Positions 35,813 through 44,788 of a stretch of DNA of 64,000 nucleotides are shown piece after piece (position 1 is the stretch's first letter; each line of letters starts with the position of its first letter). The notes below the pieces were generated by a model that saw nothing but the letters and a program-made list of their open reading frames with translations, was not told where the DNA came from and did not search any database. Made by a program: the position numbers and the translations under genes. Source of the stretch: an uncultured Acidobacteriia bacterium. Its GTDB lineage: Bacteria > Acidobacteriota > Terriglobia > Bryobacterales > Bryobacteraceae. The stretch covers positions 1 to 64,000 of the forward strand of contig CAIQWJ010000083.1 in NCBI GenBank assembly GCA_903875575.1. Reading direction: 5' to 3'.

Positions 35813-36832
35813 ATGAAGATCGATGAATTGGCTGCCGCGCTGGGGTGTTCCCTTGTCGGCGCAGAGGGAAACATAGAGATCACCGGCGTGCGAGGCCTGG
35901 AGCAGGCCGGACCTGGCCAACTCACCTTCCTCTCCAACCCGAAATACGCCCCGAAACTCAAGCTCACCCAGGCCAGCGCCGTGCTAGCCGCGAAACCGGT
36001 GGAAGGCGTGCCAACCCTGATCTCCACCAACCCGTATTACGACTACGCCCGCGCCCTCGGCATGTTCTACCAGGCCCCGCGACCCGCACCGGGAATCCAT
36101 CCCTCAGCCGCCATCGCCGCAACCGCGAAACTTGGCGAAGGTGCATCCGTCGGTGCCTTCGTAGCCATCGGCGAGAACGTCGTGATCGGTCGCAACGCAG
36201 TACTCCATCCCCACACAGTCATCTATGACGGTGCGGTGATTGGCGACGATTTCACCGCCCACTCCCACTCCGTCGTGCGCGAATTCTGCCGCGTCGGCGA
36301 CCGCGTCATCCTGCAGAACAACGTCGTGATCGGCGGCGACGGCTTCGGCTTCGCGAAACGTGCCGATAACACGCATTACAAAATCGTGCAATCCGGCATC
36401 ACTGTGATTGAGGACGACGTGGAAGTCCAGAGCCTCACTTCGGTAGATCGCGCGTCGATGGGTGAAACCCGCGTGAAGCGCGGTGCCAAGATCGATAGCC
36501 TGGTGCAGGTTGGGCACAACTGCGTAGTCGGCGAAGACAACATCATCTGCGCCCAGACGGGCCTCGCCGGCAGCAGCGTTCTGGAGAAGAACGTGTTGCT
36601 CGCGGGCCAGGTGGGGATTTCCGGCCACCTGACGATCCACGAAGGCGCAACCATTTACGCGCAAAGCGGTATCGGTGGCGACGTTCCTGCGAAAGCCCGT
36701 ATGTCCGGCTCCCCGGCATTTGATGCAGGCGAATGGCTGCGCGCCATCACCGCCTTCCAAAAATTGCCAGAGATTCTCAGAACGGTACGGGAACTGAAAA
36801 AACGCGCTGAAGGAAACGAACAAAAGTCATGA
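35813..36832 (+). CDS. lpxD: UDP-3-O-acylglucosamine N-acyltransferase LpxD
   Basis: 339 residues from the ATG at 35813 (MKIDELAAALGCSLVGAEGN), the normal LpxD length. The N-terminal uridine-binding domain includes GPGQLTFLSNPKYAPKL. A long left-handed parallel beta-helix of hexapeptide repeats follows (VGAFVAIGENVVIGRNAVLH, IGDDFTAHSHSVV), with the catalytic His region VQVGHNCVVGEDN. It transfers a 3-hydroxyacyl chain to the amino group in lipid A synthesis, so the organism has an outer membrane with LPS. It is not beside lpxA, lpxB or fabZ here. It overlaps the next gene by 4 bp. Confidence 0.95.
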   Translation: MKIDELAAALGCSLVGAEGNIEITGVRGLEQAGPGQLTFLSNPKYAPKLKLTQASAVLAAKPVEGVPTLISTNPYYDYARALGMFYQAPRPAPGIHPSAAIAATAKLGEGASVGAFVAIGENVVIGRNAVLHPHTVIYDGAVIGDDFTAHSHSVVREFCRVGDRVILQNNVVIGGDGFGFAKRADNTHYKIVQSGITVIEDDVEVQSLTSVDRASMGETRVKRGAKIDSLVQVGHNCVVGEDNIICAQTGLAGSSVLEKNVLLAGQVGISGHLTIHEGATIYAQSGIGGDVPAKARMSGSPAFDAGEWLRAITAFQKLPEILRTVRELKKRAEGNEQKS

Positions 36833-37671
36833 GCGATAAACCGATACCGGCACCAGACCACACCGCCGCACACCCCGCGCGCCCGTCGCTCGCTTACCTG
36901 AACGATCCATTCCTGGAAAGCCCCGATGCCCGGCCCCTCCGCATTCTCTCGGAGTATCTGGAGCCGCTCTCGCACCTGCGGCGTCAGCGCATCCGCGACA
37001 CCGTCGTCTTCTTCGGCTCCGCGCGCATTCACGAAGACAGCCCTCTGGGCAAGTACTACACGGAAGCCCGTACTCTGGCCTCTATGGTCACCACCTGGGC
37101 AAAGACCTTTCGCGAGCGCACTTACCGCTTCGTGGTCTGCTCCGGCGGCGGTCCCGGCATCATGGAAGCGGCCAATCGCGGCGCTTCGGACGCGAAGGGC
37201 AAGAACATCGGTCTCAATATCGGTCTGCCGTTCGAGCAGTTCCCCAACCCGTACATCACGCGCGAACTCAGCTTTGAGTTCCACTACTTCTTCATGCGCA
37301 AGTTTTGGTTCGCGTACATGGCGAAGGCTCTGGTCGTCTTTCCCGGCGGCTTCGGCACTATGGACGAGATGTTTGAGATCCTGACCCTCGCCCAGACGCA
37401 GAAGATCAAAAAGAAGATGACCATCATCCTCTATGGTTCCGAATTCTGGAAAGAGGTGATCAATTTCGATGCGCTGATTAAGTACGGCACCATCGCTGCC
37501 GACGACATGAAGCTGTTTCATTTCGCCGATACGCCGGAGGCCGCGCTGGAGATCCTCCAGCGCACGCTGACCGAAGAGCTCGAAGGGCCTCATGCGGCTG
37601 GCCCCGTGGATGAAGAAGTGCCCGCGATCGCGCCGAGCGTGATTCCGGTTGTGGATGGGAGTAAGACCTAG
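36829..37671 (+). CDS. LOG-family (TIGR00730) Rossmann-fold protein
   Basis: A 280-aa protein with the LOG signature: CSGGGPGIMEAANRGA for nucleotide binding and VVFPGGFGTMDEMFE, the PGGxGTxxE motif. Known members cleave ribose phosphate from cytokinin-like or AMP-type nucleotides. This one belongs to the longer bacterial subgroup, with an N-terminal extension (LAYLNDPFLESPDARPLRIL) whose role is unclear. It is translationally coupled to lpxD and ends two bases before the phosphatase gene. Confidence 0.88.
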   Translation: MSDKPIPAPDHTAAHPARPSLAYLNDPFLESPDARPLRILSEYLEPLSHLRRQRIRDTVVFFGSARIHEDSPLGKYYTEARTLASMVTTWAKTFRERTYRFVVCSGGGPGIMEAANRGASDAKGKNIGLNIGLPFEQFPNPYITRELSFEFHYFFMRKFWFAYMAKALVVFPGGFGTMDEMFEILTLAQTQKIKKKMTIILYGSEFWKEVINFDALIKYGTIAADDMKLFHFADTPEAALEILQRTLTEELEGPHAAGPVDEEVPAIAPSVIPVVDGSKT

Positions 37672-37673
37672 CC

Positions 37674-39602
37674 GTGAACTGGCCCTCCATCGGCAGATTT
37701 CACCTGACGACGCTGCGTGTCTGCGCGATCGCTGCCCTGCTGCTGGATATCTTTCTGACGGTCACGGGCCGCCTTCCCCTGGTTCTGACTCTGGCGGTGC
37801 TGGTGGTGTGGGGCGGTGTCGCTCTGATTCGCCTTGCGCTCCGGCGCACACAACTGATCTGGCGGCTGCAAAACCGCCTGATTGTCACCTATCTATTCAT
37901 GGGCATCTCGCCCATCGTGCTGATCCTCGGCCTCTTCTTTGTGCTGGGCTGGTTGCTCACGGCGCAGTTTGCGGGCTATCTGCTGGGTTCCGCGGTGGAC
38001 CGGCGGGAGACGGCTATTGAGACGCCTGCGCGTTTACTCGCGCGGTCGTTGCCGGAAGATCGCATTGCTGTGGCGCAGCAGTTGACCGCTACGGGAATCG
38101 GCAATTTTGAAGCACTGGTTGTCGGCGGGCAGGAACCATTCCGCTATCCAGCCGACGCGAAGATTGAAATGCCGTCCGGCAAATGGGATGACTATACCGG
38201 CGTCGCCTATCGGGACGGCAATTACTATCTGATGTCGCTGGCGCACAGTGGCGAAAGCAGGGCACTGATTCTGGTGCCCCTCGATGTGAGGGCGCAGACG
38301 AATCTCGTGCCCGGTCTGGGCACCATCCGCATGCCGCTGGTGTCATCGGCTACTACAGCTGGCACCACTGCGCCCCAGGGTTTCATGTTTCCTGGCAGCG
38401 ATGGCCGATTTATTACTTTCAGCCAGGAAGTGGCGGGCGTGCCGCCTCCGGCGTGGAATGTGCTGGATGTTGAAGTGTACTGCGTGGCACCGCTGAGTAT
38501 CGCGGACTGGAATATTCCGAACTCAGGTGTGAATCTCGGCATCTTCGGTGGCACGCGGCTTTCGGCCGTGCTCAACGTCATTTACTCCAGCAAGGTCGAA
38601 TCCTCGGAGCTTTCGCTGAATATTGCGTTCGTTCTCACCGGCCTGCTGGGTTGCGCGCTGATCCTCTCCATCTACATCGGCGTTTCGATGACTCGGACGC
38701 TGACCGGCACTTTCAGCAATCTCTATGACGGCACCACGCTCATCGGCAAAGGCGAATTCACGCACCGTATTCCCGTCATGGGCAGGGACCAGTTGGCGGA
38801 TCTGGGCCACTCGTTCAACAAGATGGCCGGGCAACTGGAACAGTTCGTCACAGTGACGCGCGAGAAGGAACGGTTGCAATCCGAAGTCGCCATTGCGAGC
38901 GAAGTGCAGACGCGGCTGTTCCCCCATAAGCCGCCGGTGCTGCGCACAGTACAGATGCTGGGGGTCTGTCACGCGGCACGCAGCGTCTCTGGCGACTACT
39001 ACGATTACTTCATGGCGGCCGACGGCGAATTGGCCATTGGACTGGGAGACGTCGCGGGCAAGGGCATCTCGGCAGCGCTGCTGATGGCGTCGATCCAGTC
39101 GATCATGCGGACGCAATTGTCCGATAGCGGCGGTGCGATTGCCCCCGCAAGTTCCGTGGCGCGTCTGAATCGTCTGCTTTATGCGAGCACATCGCCGGAG
39201 AAGTACGCAACCTTCTTCTTCGGGCTCTACAACGAAGATACCCGCAGGTTGACTTACACCAATGCCGGCCACCTGCCGCCGCTCCTGGTGCGTGGTGAGA
39301 ATTATGAATTCCTGGAAGTGACTGGCTCCGTGGTGGGCGCTTTTCCTATATTGCGGTATGAGGAAGAGAGCGTTGCGATCGGTCCGGGCGATCTGTTGAT
39401 TGCCTACACGGATGGCATTACGGAGCCGGAGAATTCGTATGGTGAGGACTTCGGGGCGGACCGGCTGGCGGAAGTGGTCATGCGGAATCGCGAACTAAAG
39501 CCGGAAGAGATTGTGGAGAAGATCCTGGAAGCCGTACGGCAGTGGGATACGTCGGAAGAGCAGGCCGACGATATGACAGTTCTCATTGTGAAGGGCATAT
39601 GA
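37674..39602 (+). CDS. Membrane HAMP/SpoIIE-type serine phosphatase
   Basis: A 642-aa protein starting at a GTG (MNWPSIGRFHLTTLRVCAIA). Two to three membrane helices at the start and one near residue 320 (IAFVLTGLLGCALILSIYIG) enclose an extracytoplasmic sensor region. A HAMP linker (about 335-395, TLIGKGEFTHRIPVMGRDQL) precedes a PP2C/SpoIIE domain with metal-binding motifs SGDYYDYF, LGDVAGKGISAALLM and ADDMTVLIV. Such phosphatases dephosphorylate STAS anti-sigma antagonists. The single-domain STAS protein at 23231 is one possible partner in this window, though this is only a guess. It overlaps nnr by 4 bp. Confidence 0.9.
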   Translation: MNWPSIGRFHLTTLRVCAIAALLLDIFLTVTGRLPLVLTLAVLVVWGGVALIRLALRRTQLIWRLQNRLIVTYLFMGISPIVLILGLFFVLGWLLTAQFAGYLLGSAVDRRETAIETPARLLARSLPEDRIAVAQQLTATGIGNFEALVVGGQEPFRYPADAKIEMPSGKWDDYTGVAYRDGNYYLMSLAHSGESRALILVPLDVRAQTNLVPGLGTIRMPLVSSATTAGTTAPQGFMFPGSDGRFITFSQEVAGVPPPAWNVLDVEVYCVAPLSIADWNIPNSGVNLGIFGGTRLSAVLNVIYSSKVESSELSLNIAFVLTGLLGCALILSIYIGVSMTRTLTGTFSNLYDGTTLIGKGEFTHRIPVMGRDQLADLGHSFNKMAGQLEQFVTVTREKERLQSEVAIASEVQTRLFPHKPPVLRTVQMLGVCHAARSVSGDYYDYFMAADGELAIGLGDVAGKGISAALLMASIQSIMRTQLSDSGGAIAPASSVARLNRLLYASTSPEKYATFFFGLYNEDTRRLTYTNAGHLPPLLVRGENYEFLEVTGSVVGAFPILRYEEESVAIGPGDLLIAYTDGITEPENSYGEDFGADRLAEVVMRNRELKPEEIVEKILEAVRQWDTSEEQADDMTVLIVKGI

Positions 39603-41158
39603 GCCGCAATCCCCGTAAAGTTCTGAGCGTTGCTCAGATGAACGCCGTGGATCGCGCGACCATAGCGGCCGGCATTCCCGGCATCATCCTGATGGAAAAT
39701 GCCGCGCAGCGTGTGGTGGATTTTATTGCAGAGCGATTCGCACCGGTCTCCGGCCATCGCATCGCCGTTATCTGCGGGAAGGGAAACAATGGCGGCGACG
39801 GGCTGGCGGTTGCGCGCATTCTCCACACGCGATTTCCGTGTGCGCGGATTGACGTGGTGCTGGTGGCTGCAGCAACGGAGCTAAGCGGTGACGCGGCGGC
39901 AAATCTGGCCATGCTGCGGGCTGCGGGGTTGCAGGAATCCGGTGCCATCACACCGGCGATGCGGGATGCCACGCTTGTGATCGACGCGGTTCTCGGCACA
40001 GGGCTCAGCGGTCCTGCCCGCGGTGTGGCGCTCGATGCCATCCGCGCGATCAACACCGAGTTTCCACAGGCGAAGGTTGTGGCGGTCGATATTCCATCGG
40101 GATTGGCGGGAGACAATCCAGTGCCTCCCGGCGAGCACGTGCGCGCGGATGCCACGGTTACTTTCACTGCCCCTAAGATTTGCCACGCGTTGCAACCGGC
40201 GCGGGGGTTGATGGGAGAGTTGCGGGTCGCCGCCATTGGCACGCCGCCTGCGATGTTCGAAGACGATGCTGCCATTCAGTTGTCGCTCGTGGGACCTTGG
40301 TTCCTTGCGCCCGTATTCGCCCCACGAGCGAGTGATGGCAACAAGGGGCGTTTCGGGCATGTATTAGTCGTGGCGGGCTCGCGGGGGAAGTCCGGCGCTG
40401 CTGCCATGGCTGGACTGGCGGCCTTGCGAGCGGGTGCCGGGTTGGTCACCGTGGCGTGCCCGGAATCGGCGCTGGGCGCGGTGGCAGCGTTCAGCCCGGA
40501 ATTGATGACGGAGCCTCTCGCCGAGACCAGTGCGGGTGTCATTTCGCGCGGGGCGTTGGCGCGAGTGATGGAGTTAGCTGCGACTCGCACGCTCACGGCG
40601 ATCGGTCCGGGCATCGGAACAGAGGACGAGACGCGCGAAGTCGTTCGCGAAGTATTTGCGAAACTCGACAAGCCGCTGATTGTGGATGCCGATGCCTTGA
40701 ACTGCATGGTGGGCAGTGACTGGAAGACGGTTGGCGCGCCGCGTGTGCTGACGCCGCATCCAGGCGAGATGTCGCGACTGACAGGTCTGAGCATCGCGGA
40801 TGTCCAGTCGAATCGGATCGGCGTTGCCCGCGAGCTCGCCACTGCGCGAGGGGTTGTCCTGGTGCTCAAAGGCGAAGGCACGTTAATAGCATTTCCCGAT
40901 GGCCGCGTGTGGATCAATCCAACCGGTTCGCCCGCGATGGCGACGGGTGGTACCGGCGACATCCTCACCGGGATGACGGCAGGTCTGACGGCGCAGTTCC
41001 CGAAAGACCTGGAGCGAGCCGTAGCTGCAGCAGTCTATCTGCACGGCCTTTCCGGTGAACTCGCGGCGCGGCATCTCGGCGAACAACCGGTCATCGCGAC
41101 GGATCTGTTGCGATACCTGCCGGAGGGCATTCGTGCGATCACGAACTTTTCACACTAA
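39599..41158 (+). CDS. nnr: Bifunctional NAD(P)H-hydrate epimerase / dehydratase Nnr
   Basis: 519 residues from the ATG at 39599 (MSRNPRKVLSVAQMNAVDRA), which overlaps the phosphatase stop by 4 bp. The N-terminal YjeF epimerase domain has AVICGKGNNGGDGLAVARIL and VVAVDIPSGLAGD. The C-terminal ADP/ATP-dependent dehydratase has GRFGHVLVVAGSRGKSGAAA, LTPHPGEMSRLTG and GTGDILTGMTAGLTAQ. The enzyme repairs NAD(P)HX, a damaged hydrated cofactor. The fused two-domain form is normal for bacteria. tsaE starts inside its 3' end, as in many genomes. Confidence 0.94.
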   Translation: MSRNPRKVLSVAQMNAVDRATIAAGIPGIILMENAAQRVVDFIAERFAPVSGHRIAVICGKGNNGGDGLAVARILHTRFPCARIDVVLVAAATELSGDAAANLAMLRAAGLQESGAITPAMRDATLVIDAVLGTGLSGPARGVALDAIRAINTEFPQAKVVAVDIPSGLAGDNPVPPGEHVRADATVTFTAPKICHALQPARGLMGELRVAAIGTPPAMFEDDAAIQLSLVGPWFLAPVFAPRASDGNKGRFGHVLVVAGSRGKSGAAAMAGLAALRAGAGLVTVACPESALGAVAAFSPELMTEPLAETSAGVISRGALARVMELAATRTLTAIGPGIGTEDETREVVREVFAKLDKPLIVDADALNCMVGSDWKTVGAPRVLTPHPGEMSRLTGLSIADVQSNRIGVARELATARGVVLVLKGEGTLIAFPDGRVWINPTGSPAMATGGTGDILTGMTAGLTAQFPKDLERAVAAAVYLHGLSGELAARHLGEQPVIATDLLRYLPEGIRAITNFSH

Positions 41159-41552
41159 CTCCGCCGAAGAGACGGTATCGCTGGGCCGCGAACTCTCGAA
41201 AGAACTGCACGGCGTGGTGCTGCTGATCGGCAACCTGGGGGCAGGGAAGACCACGCTCACCAAGGGCATTGTGGAAGGCCGAGGCGTGACAGGAGCCGAC
41301 GATGTGTCCAGCCCGACGTTCACGCTGATACATCAGTATGGCGACGCCGAGCCAGTGTTCCACATCGATCTGTATCGTCTGGAAGAAGCTCGTCAGGTGG
41401 AGAGCCTCGGCCTCGACGATCTGTTTCGCAGCGGAGGCCTTGTGCTGCTGGAGTGGGCGGAGCGTTTTCCGGAACTGCTGCCGGCGGAACGGACGGAGAT
41501 CCGGCTGCGCGCGGTGAGTGAAGACGGCAGGGAAATCACGGTTGTGGATTGA
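41133..41552 (+). CDS. tsaE: tRNA threonylcarbamoyladenosine biosynthesis ATPase TsaE
   Basis: About 139 residues from the GTG at 41133 (MRSRTFHTNSAEETVSLGRE), which overlaps nnr by 26 bp; the ORF track opens earlier in nnr. Walker A is LIGNLGAGKTTLTKGIV and the Walker B-like block is FHIDLYRLEEARQVESLGLD with the family DLYRL motif. DVSSPTFTLIHQY and LVLLEWAERFPELLP are further TsaE landmarks. It works with TsaB and TsaD to form t6A37 in ANN-decoding tRNAs. The adjacency nnr-tsaE is widely conserved. Confidence 0.94.
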   Translation: MRSRTFHTNSAEETVSLGRELSKELHGVVLLIGNLGAGKTTLTKGIVEGRGVTGADDVSSPTFTLIHQYGDAEPVFHIDLYRLEEARQVESLGLDDLFRSGGLVLLEWAERFPELLPAERTEIRLRAVSEDGREITVVD

Positions 41553-41558
41553 AGGGGT

Positions 41559-41879
41559 ATGAACCATCAACGCATCGACGAACGGAGCCTGGCGCTGCAC
41601 AACGCGGTGGCGGAAAAGCTGCGTAGCGAGCCTGCGTTGCTGGAAATCGCCAGAGAAAATCTGAAGCGCTGGTACGAAGGCGCGGGTCATTCGCGGCCTT
41701 ATCTGGACGAATGGCGAAGGCTGCTGGATCTGCCACTGGAAGATCTGCTGGGGCTGATGGTGCAGGAGCGTGAGCGGATGACGGCCTTGCCGCAGACGTC
41801 GCCGTTTGCGGGTATTCTGAAGCCCGCCGAGCGCTGGGCTATTTACCGGCAGTTTGAGATGGGGCGCGATGACGCGTGA
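41559..41879 (+). CDS. Small helical protein paired with a DUF6036 nucleotidyltransferase
   Basis: A 106-aa all-helical soluble protein: IDERSLALHNAVAEKLRSEP, IARENLKRWYEGAGHSRPYL, LDLPLEDLLGLMVQERERMT and SPFAGILKPAERWAIYRQF. I recognise it as the conserved small partner that precedes DUF6036-type genes in many bacteria, but it has no established function. The following gene starts within its last codons (41869). By arrangement it may be the antitoxin or regulator of a toxin-antitoxin-like pair; this is inference only. Confidence 0.7.
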   Translation: MNHQRIDERSLALHNAVAEKLRSEPALLEIARENLKRWYEGAGHSRPYLDEWRRLLDLPLEDLLGLMVQERERMTALPQTSPFAGILKPAERWAIYRQFEMGRDDA

Positions 41880-42408
41880 TCAGCTGGAGCATGTAATTTG
41901 GGCATCGGCGGCTATTGTAGGCCTGGACGATATCGTCGTGATCGGCAGTCAGTCGGTGTTGGGGGCGTTTCCCAACGCGCCGGAGGAACTGCTGTTCTCA
42001 AACGAAGCGGATGTGTTCCCTCTGGACTCTCCGGAAAGGGGCGACCTGATTGACGGTTCCATCGGGGAAGGGTCGCCGTTTGAACGGTCTTTTGGCTACT
42101 ACGCTCACGGTGTGGACGAGACCACCGCGATTCTTCCGCAAGGTTGGCGGGAACGTCTTGTGCTGGTGACTGGCGAAGGCACTCGCAACGCCCGGGGTTG
42201 GTGTCTGGACGTTCACGATCTTGCGATCCCAAAGTACGTGGCCGGTCGTGAGAAGGACCTGAATTTTACTCGCGCGCTTGCGCTACACGCGATGACGCGC
42301 CGCGATTTACTGGAGGCAAGGCTGGCTGAAACAGAGGTGGATACGGTGCGACGGGAACTGATCAAGACACGAATCGCGTCGGACTGTTCTTTTAACGTCG
42401 GACGATAA
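41869..42408 (+). CDS. DUF6036-type nucleotidyltransferase-like protein
   Basis: About 179 residues from the ATG at 41869, overlapping the upstream gene by 11 bp. The sequence opens MTRDQLEHVIWASAAIVGLD, then DIVVIGSQSVLGAF, a variant of the nucleotidyltransferase GS motif. NEADVFPLD supplies the acidic pair, and CLDVHDLAIPKYVAGREKDL is a later conserved block. It fits the DUF6036 type of putative nucleotidyltransferases, which often occur with small partner genes. Substrate or target is unknown. The 3' end overlaps the convergent methyltransferase gene by 17 bp. Confidence 0.72.
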   Translation: MTRDQLEHVIWASAAIVGLDDIVVIGSQSVLGAFPNAPEELLFSNEADVFPLDSPERGDLIDGSIGEGSPFERSFGYYAHGVDETTAILPQGWRERLVLVTGEGTRNARGWCLDVHDLAIPKYVAGREKDLNFTRALALHAMTRRDLLEARLAETEVDTVRRELIKTRIASDCSFNVGR

Positions 42409-43102
42409 CTTCGCGCAGGTTCTCCCGCGAGAGGAAGAATTTCACGCTCTCGCACTTGCCGAAGAGCTTCTCCAGTGAGCGGTTATTGAAGACGTGGCCG
42501 GTGGCGCGCATGCCGCGCTCAGTAACCAGCAGGGTCTTATGGTCCTGAATACGGAAGTTGTGGGCCATGACTTCCTGCACCTTGTCGTTCACGGTAAAAA
42601 AGGCCAGCAGATAGGAACGCGGGCGCATGATGTCGGTGAGTCGTTCAACGGTGGCGTTGAGCAGCGCGGGGCCCATGAACTGCATGGAGTCCCACATCAG
42701 AATGGCGTCGAAGGTCTCCGGCGGGTAGTCGAAAACGGAACGGAGGAAGTAGTCGATGCGACCGGGGTTGGTCTGGCCGGAGATGTCGGAGCCGAAGCTC
42801 TCTTCCATGTTGTAGGCGACGTTGGCGGAGTAGACTTTGTGTCCGAGATTGGTAATGAAGTCGATATTCTGCTGGCTGGCACCGGCGAGATCGAGGATCG
42901 AGAGACCGACTTCGCCCTGGAGATTAAAGAAAAATTGCTCCAGGCCGCGGCTCTGGCGGGTGGACTGAATATCTTTTCGGGCGGGCTTCAAGAACGCGAG
43001 ATTGGGGGCTGGGGAGGGAGTGGACTGAGACTGGACCCGTGCAGGCGCGGCGGTTTCGCTTCCTTTATGAAACATTGAGCGAAACATTTCCTGCAGCTGC
43101 AC
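42392..43102 (-). CDS. Class I SAM-dependent methyltransferase-like protein
   Basis: A 236-aa protein. After a Pro/Ser-rich N-terminus (SQSTPSPAPN), the Rossmann core has a SAM-binding loop in VGLSILDLAGASQQNIDFI (DLAGA in place of DxGxG), then FDAILMWDSMQFMGPALLNA and LTDIMRPRSYLLAFFT, as in methyltransferase family 11/12 proteins. The substrate is unknown. It follows the bactofilin gene by 21 bp on the same strand, so a link to cell-envelope or cytoskeletal work is possible. An alternative start is the Met at residue 6 (43087). Confidence 0.72.
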   Translation of the reverse strand: MQLQEMFRSMFHKGSETAAPARVQSQSTPSPAPNLAFLKPARKDIQSTRQSRGLEQFFFNLQGEVGLSILDLAGASQQNIDFITNLGHKVYSANVAYNMEESFGSDISGQTNPGRIDYFLRSVFDYPPETFDAILMWDSMQFMGPALLNATVERLTDIMRPRSYLLAFFTVNDKVQEVMAHNFRIQDHKTLLVTERGMRATGHVFNNRSLEKLFGKCESVKFFLSRENLREVIVRR

Positions 43103-43123
43103 GGGGCACGGTCTCCGTAGTTC

Positions 43124-43678
43124 TTAGCGGCTCACCGGAATTCCGGCGGTCGGGGAAGCAGGCGTTGCCGCCGGAGCACTGGTGGCGGGCGCGGCAGCCT
43201 TCGGTTCCGGCTTGCGGATATCGATGCTGCCCTTGAAAAGGGCGCCGTCTTCGATGCTGATGCGCGCGGTGGTGATGTCGCCGATCAGCTTGGCTTCGCG
43301 GCGGATATCGACCTTGTCGACAGCTTCCACGTTGCCCTGGACCTGGCCGAAGATGACGACTTCACGGGCCTTCACACTGGCCTGGACGCGGCCAGTAGTA
43401 CCGATCGTTACTTTATTATCTGTGGATTCGATGGTCCCTTCCACGTCGCCATCGACGTTCAGGTCCTCTTTTGTATAGATCTGGCCGACAATTTTGACTG
43501 CCTTGCCGATGGTGGCGGTGCTGGCCGATTCGGCTACTCGATGGGGTATTGATGACACGGGAACTGTCTCCTTCCTGATTTCCGGCTTGGGGGGTGCGGC
43601 CGGCGGAGCCGGTGGGGCTGGCGGCGCTGCTGCCGGACGCGGCGCGGGCTGCTCTTCTTTTTTATTCCAAAGACTCAC
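43124..43678 (-). CDS. Bactofilin (polymer-forming cytoskeletal protein)
   Basis: A 184-aa protein. A disordered Pro/Ala-rich N-terminus (APPAPPAPPAAPPKPE) is followed by a bactofilin beta-helix (about residues 50-150): ATIGKAVKIVGQIYTKEDLN, VDGDVEGTIESTDNKVTIG, AREVVIFGQVQGNVEAVD and EAKLIGDITTARISIEDGA. The tail is again Ala/Pro-rich. Bactofilins polymerise without nucleotides and position envelope enzymes. It has no peptidase gene next to it, only a methyltransferase downstream. Confidence 0.92.
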   Translation of the reverse strand: MSLWNKKEEQPAPRPAAAPPAPPAPPAAPPKPEIRKETVPVSSIPHRVAESASTATIGKAVKIVGQIYTKEDLNVDGDVEGTIESTDNKVTIGTTGRVQASVKAREVVIFGQVQGNVEAVDKVDIRREAKLIGDITTARISIEDGALFKGSIDIRKPEPKAAAPATSAPAATPASPTAGIPVSR

Positions 43679-43745
43679 TGCTTGTATGACTCCTCTATCA
43701 GTCTAACGGGCCGTATAGTGGCGGCGCAATGCGATACAAATCGGG

Positions 43746-44462
43746 TTACCGAAAAAGTCTGGCGATGGAGAAGGCAGCTGCCGCGGCCACGCCGCCGATG
43801 AGGGTGGTCTGGAGTGCTCCACGCCAGATGGGAATGCCGGTAAAGCGGGCTTTGACGCCGCCGAAAACGCAGAGAGCCGAAAGGGTGACGGCGACGGAGG
43901 CGATGAGGGCGCGGTCGAGTTCGTGAATGGTGAAGTAGGGGGCCAGCGGGATCAGTCCGCCGACGATGTAGGAGACGGCGATGGTTGAGGCGCTGCGGGC
44001 GGCGCGGCCCGGGTCCGGCGCTTCGAGGTTGAGTTCGAACTTCATCATGAAATCCACCCAGCGTTTTTCGTCCGCAATGATCGTCGCCACTACGGGGCGC
44101 ATCTGTTCTTTGGTAAGGCCGAAGCCTTCGAAGACTTCTTCGACTTCGGCCTTCTCTTTCTCCGGGAGTTCGCGGGTTTCGCGGATTTCCCGCTGCAGTT
44201 CGTTTTCGTAGTGCTCAGCGTCGGTTTTGGCGGCGAGATAGCCGCCGAGGCCCATGGCGATGGAACCAGCGGCAATTTCCGCGAGGCCTGCGAGAACGAC
44301 GACCGAGGTGCCGACGTGTGCGCCGGAGAGGCCCGCTGCGAGCGCGAACGGAACCGTCAGGCCATCCGACATCCCGATCACGACATCGCGGACGGCTTCC
44401 GTGGAGCGGAAGTGGTGCTCCTGGTGATGGCTGTGGCCGCCTCCGGCATGGGAATGGGACAT
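43746..44462 (-). CDS. VIT1/CCC1-family iron/manganese transporter
   Basis: About 238 residues from MSHSHAGGGHSHHQEHHFRS (44462); the ORF track adds 48 upstream codons of non-coding character. The His-rich N-terminus may bind metal. The family core includes VRDVVIGMSDGLTVPFALAA in the first helix and EIAAGSIAMGLGGYLAAKTD in the second. A cytoplasmic acidic helix follows (EKEKAEVEEVFEGFGLTKEQ), and helices 3-5 begin SASTIAVSYIVGGLIPLAPY. VIT/CCC1 proteins export or sequester Fe2+ and Mn2+. It lies 67 bp upstream of bactofilin on the same strand, probably as a separate unit. Confidence 0.88.
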   Translation of the reverse strand: MSHSHAGGGHSHHQEHHFRSTEAVRDVVIGMSDGLTVPFALAAGLSGAHVGTSVVVLAGLAEIAAGSIAMGLGGYLAAKTDAEHYENELQREIRETRELPEKEKAEVEEVFEGFGLTKEQMRPVVATIIADEKRWVDFMMKFELNLEAPDPGRAARSASTIAVSYIVGGLIPLAPYFTIHELDRALIASVAVTLSALCVFGGVKARFTGIPIWRGALQTTLIGGVAAAAAFSIARLFR

Positions 44463-44541
44463 GGGTTCAGGATAGCGTGAGCGGCGGAATTCGTGGGGAT
44501 GAATTCGCATTCCGACGGAAGGTGGTGAATTGAGGGGAAAG

Positions 44542-44554
44542 ATGTAAGCGTATA
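44542..44554 (+). promoter_or_regulatory. Candidate LacI-type operator, copy 1
   Basis: The 13-mer atgtaagcgtata continues to tgtaagcgtataca, which matches the partial palindrome TGTAANCGNNTACA typical of LacI-family operators. An identical 13-mer occurs 247 bp downstream. Both lie upstream of the Oar-like receptor gene. Confidence 0.45.
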
Positions 44555-44788
44555 CAGTGCCGTGACCCAGGTGATGCCGCGTGCGCGACCGCAAGCCAGG
44601 CGGCAAATACGAAGGTGACGGTCAAGCCGGGCGGGCCGCCGGAGCTGAGCGAAATGGTCGCCCCTGTTGAGTGAGAACCTCAGGAGTGGGATTGGGGTGC
44701 GCTCGGAAAGGCTTGGGTAGTCCGAATTGGACCGGCCATTCCGCTTCAGCAGGAGTGTGAGGCTCACAATTACTTCTTGACGTCACGA

